From Candidatus Peregrinibacteria bacterium RIFOXYA2_FULL_41_18 (GTDB taxonomy: Bacteria; Patescibacteriota; Gracilibacteria; UBA1369; UBA12470): DNA of 36,937 bases. Below the pieces are notes generated by a model. The model did not search any database and had not been told where the DNA came from. It saw only the letters and a list, made by a program, of their open reading frames with translations. The stretch lies in assembly GCA_001788795.1 (NCBI GenBank), contig MFXH01000015.1, positions 1 through 36,937 on the forward strand, read 5' to 3'. How positions within the stretch are numbered: position 1 is the stretch's first letter; each line of letters opens with the position of its first letter. Of this stretch, positions 32,293 to 36,937 are shown piece by piece. Both the position numbers and the translations under genes were made by a program.

Positions 32293-32858
32293 TATACGTT
32301 CTTAAGAAAGTACTTGATGCATTCTTCTGTATCTGTGAATGTTGCTTCTGCGCGCGATATTACTTTTTCGATTTGTCCTTGCGAGTAACCGAGTCGCATA
32401 AGGGCGTCTATTGCGTCTTGATCGATATTTATATTTGAGTGAGTTCGTGTGTTTAGGTCTGTCGGTTCTATCTTGTTTTTGAGTTCCAGTACAAGGCGTT
32501 CGGCAGTGCGTTTACCGATTCCTTTTATGTGTGAAAGTATTGCAAGATCTCCGGTTGCGATCGCGTTTTTTATCTTACAAATATCGGAGTTCATAATCTC
32601 CATTCCTGTTTTTGGGCCTATGCCTGAAACTGAAATTAATTGCTTGAAAAAATTCAGTTCGTTTACATCTTGAAATCCGTAAAGGCTTATTGCGTCTTCG
32701 CGAACTTGAGTGTGTAGAAACAGGCTTATTTCTGTTTTCTCGCGTGCTTGTGTGAAAATCGTTTCTGAAACAGTTACCAAATAGCCGACTCCGTTTGTGT
32801 TTATGATTAGAGTTTTGTCGAGTTTGGCTTGGATTTTCCCTTCTATGAATGCGAACAT
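32292..32858 (-). CDS. ruvA: Holliday junction branch migration protein RuvA
   Basis: RuvA binds four-way junctions as a tetramer and loads the RuvB motor. The 188-residue protein has the N-terminal OB-like domain (MFAFIEGKIQAKLDKTLII, LHTQVREDAISLYGF) and two helix-hairpin-helix motifs (SVSGIGPKTGMEI at about 76-88, HIKGIGKRTAERL at about 111-123). It also has the small C-terminal RuvB-binding domain (DALMRLGYSQGQIEKVI). The length is typical. Its stop overlaps the pgi start by one base. An 8-bp period repeat lies just upstream, between it and the HD gene. Its partner RuvC is encoded about 9 kb away in another operon. The identification is secure. Confidence 0.97.
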   Translation of the reverse strand: MFAFIEGKIQAKLDKTLIINTNGVGYLVTVSETIFTQAREKTEISLFLHTQVREDAISLYGFQDVNELNFFKQLISVSGIGPKTGMEIMNSDICKIKNAIATGDLAILSHIKGIGKRTAERLVLELKNKIEPTDLNTRTHSNINIDQDAIDALMRLGYSQGQIEKVISRAEATFTDTEECIKYFLKNV

Positions 32859-32869
32859 TGGGGAGGGCT

Positions 32870-32896
32870 TTAGGAAGTTAGGGGTTTAGGACTTGG
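32870..32896. repeat. 8-bp period repeat upstream of ruvA
   Basis: TTAGG recurs at 32870, 32878 and 32886, an 8-bp step, starting 11 bp upstream of the ruvA ATG. The third copy contains the stop codon of the HD gene (32886-32888). The position matches the 7-bp arrays but the period differs. Confidence 0.5.
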
Positions 32897-33443
32897 TGAA
32901 CCAATCTGTGAAATGGGTTTTCTCCATCTCTTTAAGAGTCTTTTTTGCGGAAGTTGTTTTCAGATTTTCTCGAACGTGATCTATCCAGAGTTTAGCTGTT
33001 TTGTTGCCGTTATCAAAGTACTCTTTTGCTTGAAATGCTGTTTCCAACATGTCGGCGTCGCGAGCGATGTGACTTTCGAGAGTTTTTTGCGCATCAAATT
33101 CTTCATATAGTTTTGCGAAGACCGAACCGGTTTTTGTAGGCAAGTTTTTTGTTTGGTCCATGAATGCTTTTTTCTCGAAAGGTTTTACGTCAAAATATTT
33201 TCTCGAAATTTTATGTTGGTCGCCCGTGCGAATTTCTCCGTTGTCATGAATCAATGTCATCATTGCGCATTTTTCAGGATTTACACCTTCAAGATCGGCT
33301 AGAATATAGGCGATTTGAGAAGCTCTTAATGCGTGTTCCGCAAGGGTATCGGGATCTTTAATTCCTGCGAATTTTATTCCGCAATGTTTGAATTTTTTCA
33401 GATTTGCGAGCTCGAATACGAAATGAACAATTTTTTTATACAT
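32886..33443 (-). CDS. HD-domain hydrolase, YfbR/HDDC2-like (possible 5'-nucleotidase)
   Basis: HD-domain enzymes use metal-bound His/Asp to hydrolyse phosphate esters; YfbR/HDDC2 members act on deoxynucleoside monophosphates. The 185-residue protein has H37 (AEHALRAS), the H66-D67 pair (LIHDNGE) and D129 (IARDADMLE), with the SRKYFDVKP and KLYEEFDAQKTLES segments usual in this branch. The length matches HDDC2-type proteins. It sits between a small lipoprotein and ruvA in the aroC operon, 27 bp before ruvA. The nucleotidase role is inferred by family and is not proven by specific residues. Confidence 0.85.
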   Translation of the reverse strand: MYKKIVHFVFELANLKKFKHCGIKFAGIKDPDTLAEHALRASQIAYILADLEGVNPEKCAMMTLIHDNGEIRTGDQHKISRKYFDVKPFEKKAFMDQTKNLPTKTGSVFAKLYEEFDAQKTLESHIARDADMLETAFQAKEYFDNGNKTAKLWIDHVRENLKTTSAKKTLKEMEKTHFTDWFTKS

Positions 33444-33455
33444 AGTGGTGTTTTT

Positions 33456-35772
<2,317 letters not shown>

Positions 35773-35814
35773 GAAGATTAAAGATTAAAGATTGGAGATT
35801 AAAGATTAAAGCAA
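35773..35814. repeat. 7-bp period repeat array touching the aroC start
   Basis: Six heptamers in perfect register: AAAGATT three times plus GAAGATT, GGAGATT and AAAGCAA. The array starts at the base next to the aroC ATG and fills most of the space to the rpmE terminator. It occupies the place where a ribosome binding site would be. Confidence 0.9.
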
Positions 35815-35829
35815 AAGAGTGGAAAAGTA

Positions 35830-35857
35830 AAAAAAAGCCCCGCTGATTAGCGAGGCT
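35830..35857 (-). terminator. Rho-independent terminator of rpmE
   Basis: Minus strand: stem AGCCTCGC/GCGGGGCT, a 6-nt loop and a run of seven or more T, 9 bp after the rpmE stop. It separates the PKD protein-rpmE transcript from aroC. The stem is base-for-base the same as that of the secDF terminator; only the loop differs. Confidence 0.9.
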
Positions 35858-35865
35858 TTGTGTAA

Positions 35866-36180
35866 TTATTCTTCTGTTTTCTCTGTTTCTTTTTGTAGTT
35901 TCTCGTTTACTTTTTCCGTCATGGTTTTTTTCCTCTTCTTTGGAGTTTTTGTTGCTGCGGCTTCGCGAGCCTTTTTAGCAGCTTCTAACTTGTTTCTGAA
36001 CTTATCTACGCGACCTGCGGTATCTACAAGTTTCTGTTGGCCTGTGTAGAAAGGGTGGCAAGCAGAACAAAGTTCAGTATGTAGTTCTTTTTTGGTTGAT
36101 CCAATCGTTATAACATGTCCGCATGAACAGGTTATCTTTGCATCTTTAGTATACTGTGGATGTACGCCGTCTTTTTTCAT
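35866..36180 (-). CDS. rpmE: Ribosomal protein L31 with long charged C-terminal extension
   Basis: L31 bridges the two ribosomal subunits at the central protuberance. The 104-residue protein has the family core ([30 protein letters not shown]) and the four zinc cysteines of the C+ form: C18, C20, C38 and C41. The core ends near residue 68; the last 35 or so residues are a Lys/Glu/Ala-rich tail with no match, longer than in most L31 proteins (65-90 aa). It lies 19 bp after the calcium-binding/PKD protein gene and ends at a strong terminator. A heptamer array touches its ATG and also holds the stop codon of the upstream gene. The identification is secure. Confidence 0.96.
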   Translation of the reverse strand: MKKDGVHPQYTKDAKITCSCGHVITIGSTKKELHTELCSACHPFYTGQQKLVDTAGRVDKFRNKLEAAKKAREAAATKTPKKRKKTMTEKVNEKLQKETEKTEE

Positions 36181-36208
36181 ATAGCTTATAGGTTATAGCT
36201 TATAGTTT
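36181..36208. repeat. 7-bp period repeat array touching the rpmE start
   Basis: Four heptamers in perfect register: ATAGCTT twice, ATAGGTT and ATAGTTT. The array starts directly at the rpmE ATG and includes the stop codon of the upstream gene (36200-36202). Its heptamer is close to that of the pyrG array in another phase. Confidence 0.85.
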
Positions 36209-36937
36209 TTTTACTTTTTTTACTTTAATCTTCTTTTTTGGTGCTTCCTTCGCTTTGGCTCGCGGATTGTACTTAAAAACGATGTAGAAAGCAAGTAAAA
36301 GCAGGATTAGGATGAAAAATCCTAAGAAGAGCATGAACCCTTTTGAATGTATTCGTAGCGTGACTGCTTCTGTACGACTTTCCCCTTTATCATCCGTGAT
36401 TGTCAGTATTACTTCCTTTTCTCCGCTTTCAAGATATGTTGCCGTATAAATCGGTTGAACGCTTACGGTTTCTCCATCTATGATCCAAGTATAATGTTCA
36501 ACTTGGCCATCTTCGTCATATGAATCTTCTGCTGTTAGCATTATATCTTGATTTGTAAATGCAATAGGGAAGCTGTCTTTGTCTATATCTATTATTGGGC
36601 CTTTGTTGTGATCATCTGGGTCTTCTTCGTCGCCAACTAAATCGTTGTCGTCATCTGGATCTGCATTATCGCCGATTCCATCGCTATCAAAATCTATCCA
36701 TTCTTCCATGTCTAATGAGAATGCGTCTTCAGAGTCGGAAAATCCGTCTTCATCTGTGTCATATTGAAGAGGGTCGGTTTCTTTTTCGTCTTCGTCGTTT
36801 ATGCCATCTCCATCGTCGTCAGAATCGGAGTTGTTGCCGATTCCATCCAGGTCTGTATCTAGTGTTTCGTTATAATCTATTGGCATCTCGTCAACTTCAT
36901 CAAGAACCCCATCGTTGTCGTCATCAGTATCTGCATT
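36200..36937 (-). CDS. Calcium-binding repeat / PKD-domain membrane protein (5' end outside window)
   Basis: The frame is open to the window edge: upstream of the internal Met at 36886 the codons read NADTDDDNDGVLDEVDE, which continues the repeat pattern, so the true start lies outside. The visible part has thrombospondin type 3-like repeats rich in DxDxDG loops (DLDGIGNNSDSDDDGDG, DTDEDGFSDSED, DFDSDGIGDNADPDDD) that should bind Ca. A PKD-like beta-sandwich follows (AEDSYDEDGQVEHYTW ... KEVILTITDDKGES), then one C-terminal membrane helix (FMLFLGFFILILLLLAFYI) and a basic Lys-rich tail that should face the cytosol. It is therefore an outward-facing surface protein anchored at its C-terminus. 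It is co-transcribed with rpmE. The ligand and partner are unknown. Confidence 0.85.
   Translation of the reverse strand, partial: NADTDDDNDGVLDEVDEMPIDYNETLDTDLDGIGNNSDSDDDGDGINDEDEKETDPLQYDTDEDGFSDSEDAFSLDMEEWIDFDSDGIGDNADPDDDNDLVGDEEDPDDHNKGPIIDIDKDSFPIAFTNQDIMLTAEDSYDEDGQVEHYTWIIDGETVSVQPIYTATYLESGEKEVILTITDDKGESRTEAVTLRIHSKGFMLFLGFFILILLLLAFYIVFKYNPRAKAKEAPKKKIKVKKVKKL

Overview
The window looks like a chromosomal segment of a small-genome bacterium of the Patescibacteria (CPR) type, possibly near Peregrinibacteria. This placement is inferred from gene style, not from a marker tree. The signs are compact or divergent housekeeping proteins (AroC of 290 aa, PGI of 391 aa, an atypical Lgt), an S-layer-homology surface protein, type IV pilus parts, almost no Shine-Dalgarno sequences, and many single-gene unknowns beside conserved operons. 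The genetic code appears standard: TGA is used as a real stop (9722-9724), so the UGA=Gly code of Gracilibacteria and Absconditabacteria does not apply.

Layout. 35-7369 (minus) is an apparent operon priA - trpS - pyrG - a coiled-coil membrane protein with two PilC/GspF-N-like modules - a divergent lgt - a small membrane protein. 7511-9724 (plus) is a secreted MXAN_6640-like metalloprotease with an FN3 domain and SLH repeats. It converges on a putative lipoprotein (9707-10528, minus). A tRNA-Arg(UCG) lies at 10619-10695. 10797-15567 (minus) holds manC, a sugar-isomerase-like cupin and a single-chain SecDF carrying an inserted parvulin domain, closed by a clear terminator. 15719-19306 is a divergent pair of unrecognised genes, one Pro/Thr-rich with repeats and one of 945 aa, driven by interlocked promoters. 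19310-26773 (minus) is glmS - pyk - ruvC - a TPR protein - prepilin peptidase - gpmI. 26923-27384 is an orphan plus-strand gene. 27361-31020 (minus) is a PPDK-N-like protein followed by an M24 peptidase. 31117-35772 (minus) is aroC - tgt - lipoprotein - HD hydrolase - ruvA - pgi. 35866-36937 (minus) is a calcium-binding/PKD membrane protein, cut by the window edge, followed by rpmE and a terminator.

Together the genes cover glycolysis (pgi, gpmI, pyk), nucleotide-sugar and envelope precursors (glmS, manC, cupin), protein export and surface display (SecDF, Lgt-like, prepilin peptidase, SLH and PKD proteins), DNA repair and restart (ruvA, ruvC, priA), and translation (trpS, tgt, L31, tRNA-Arg).

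The most unusual signal is non-coding. At least seven intergenic spots carry short arrays with an exact 7-bp period. Each array has its own heptamer, and most sit 0-11 bp upstream of a minus-strand start codon. Two further spots have similar repeats with 8- and 9-bp periods. The second most interesting object is the 945-aa protein, whose C-terminal third has a residue pattern resembling GCS-like COOH-NH2 ligases (amidoligases). No gap longer than 300 bases lacks a gene or RNA.
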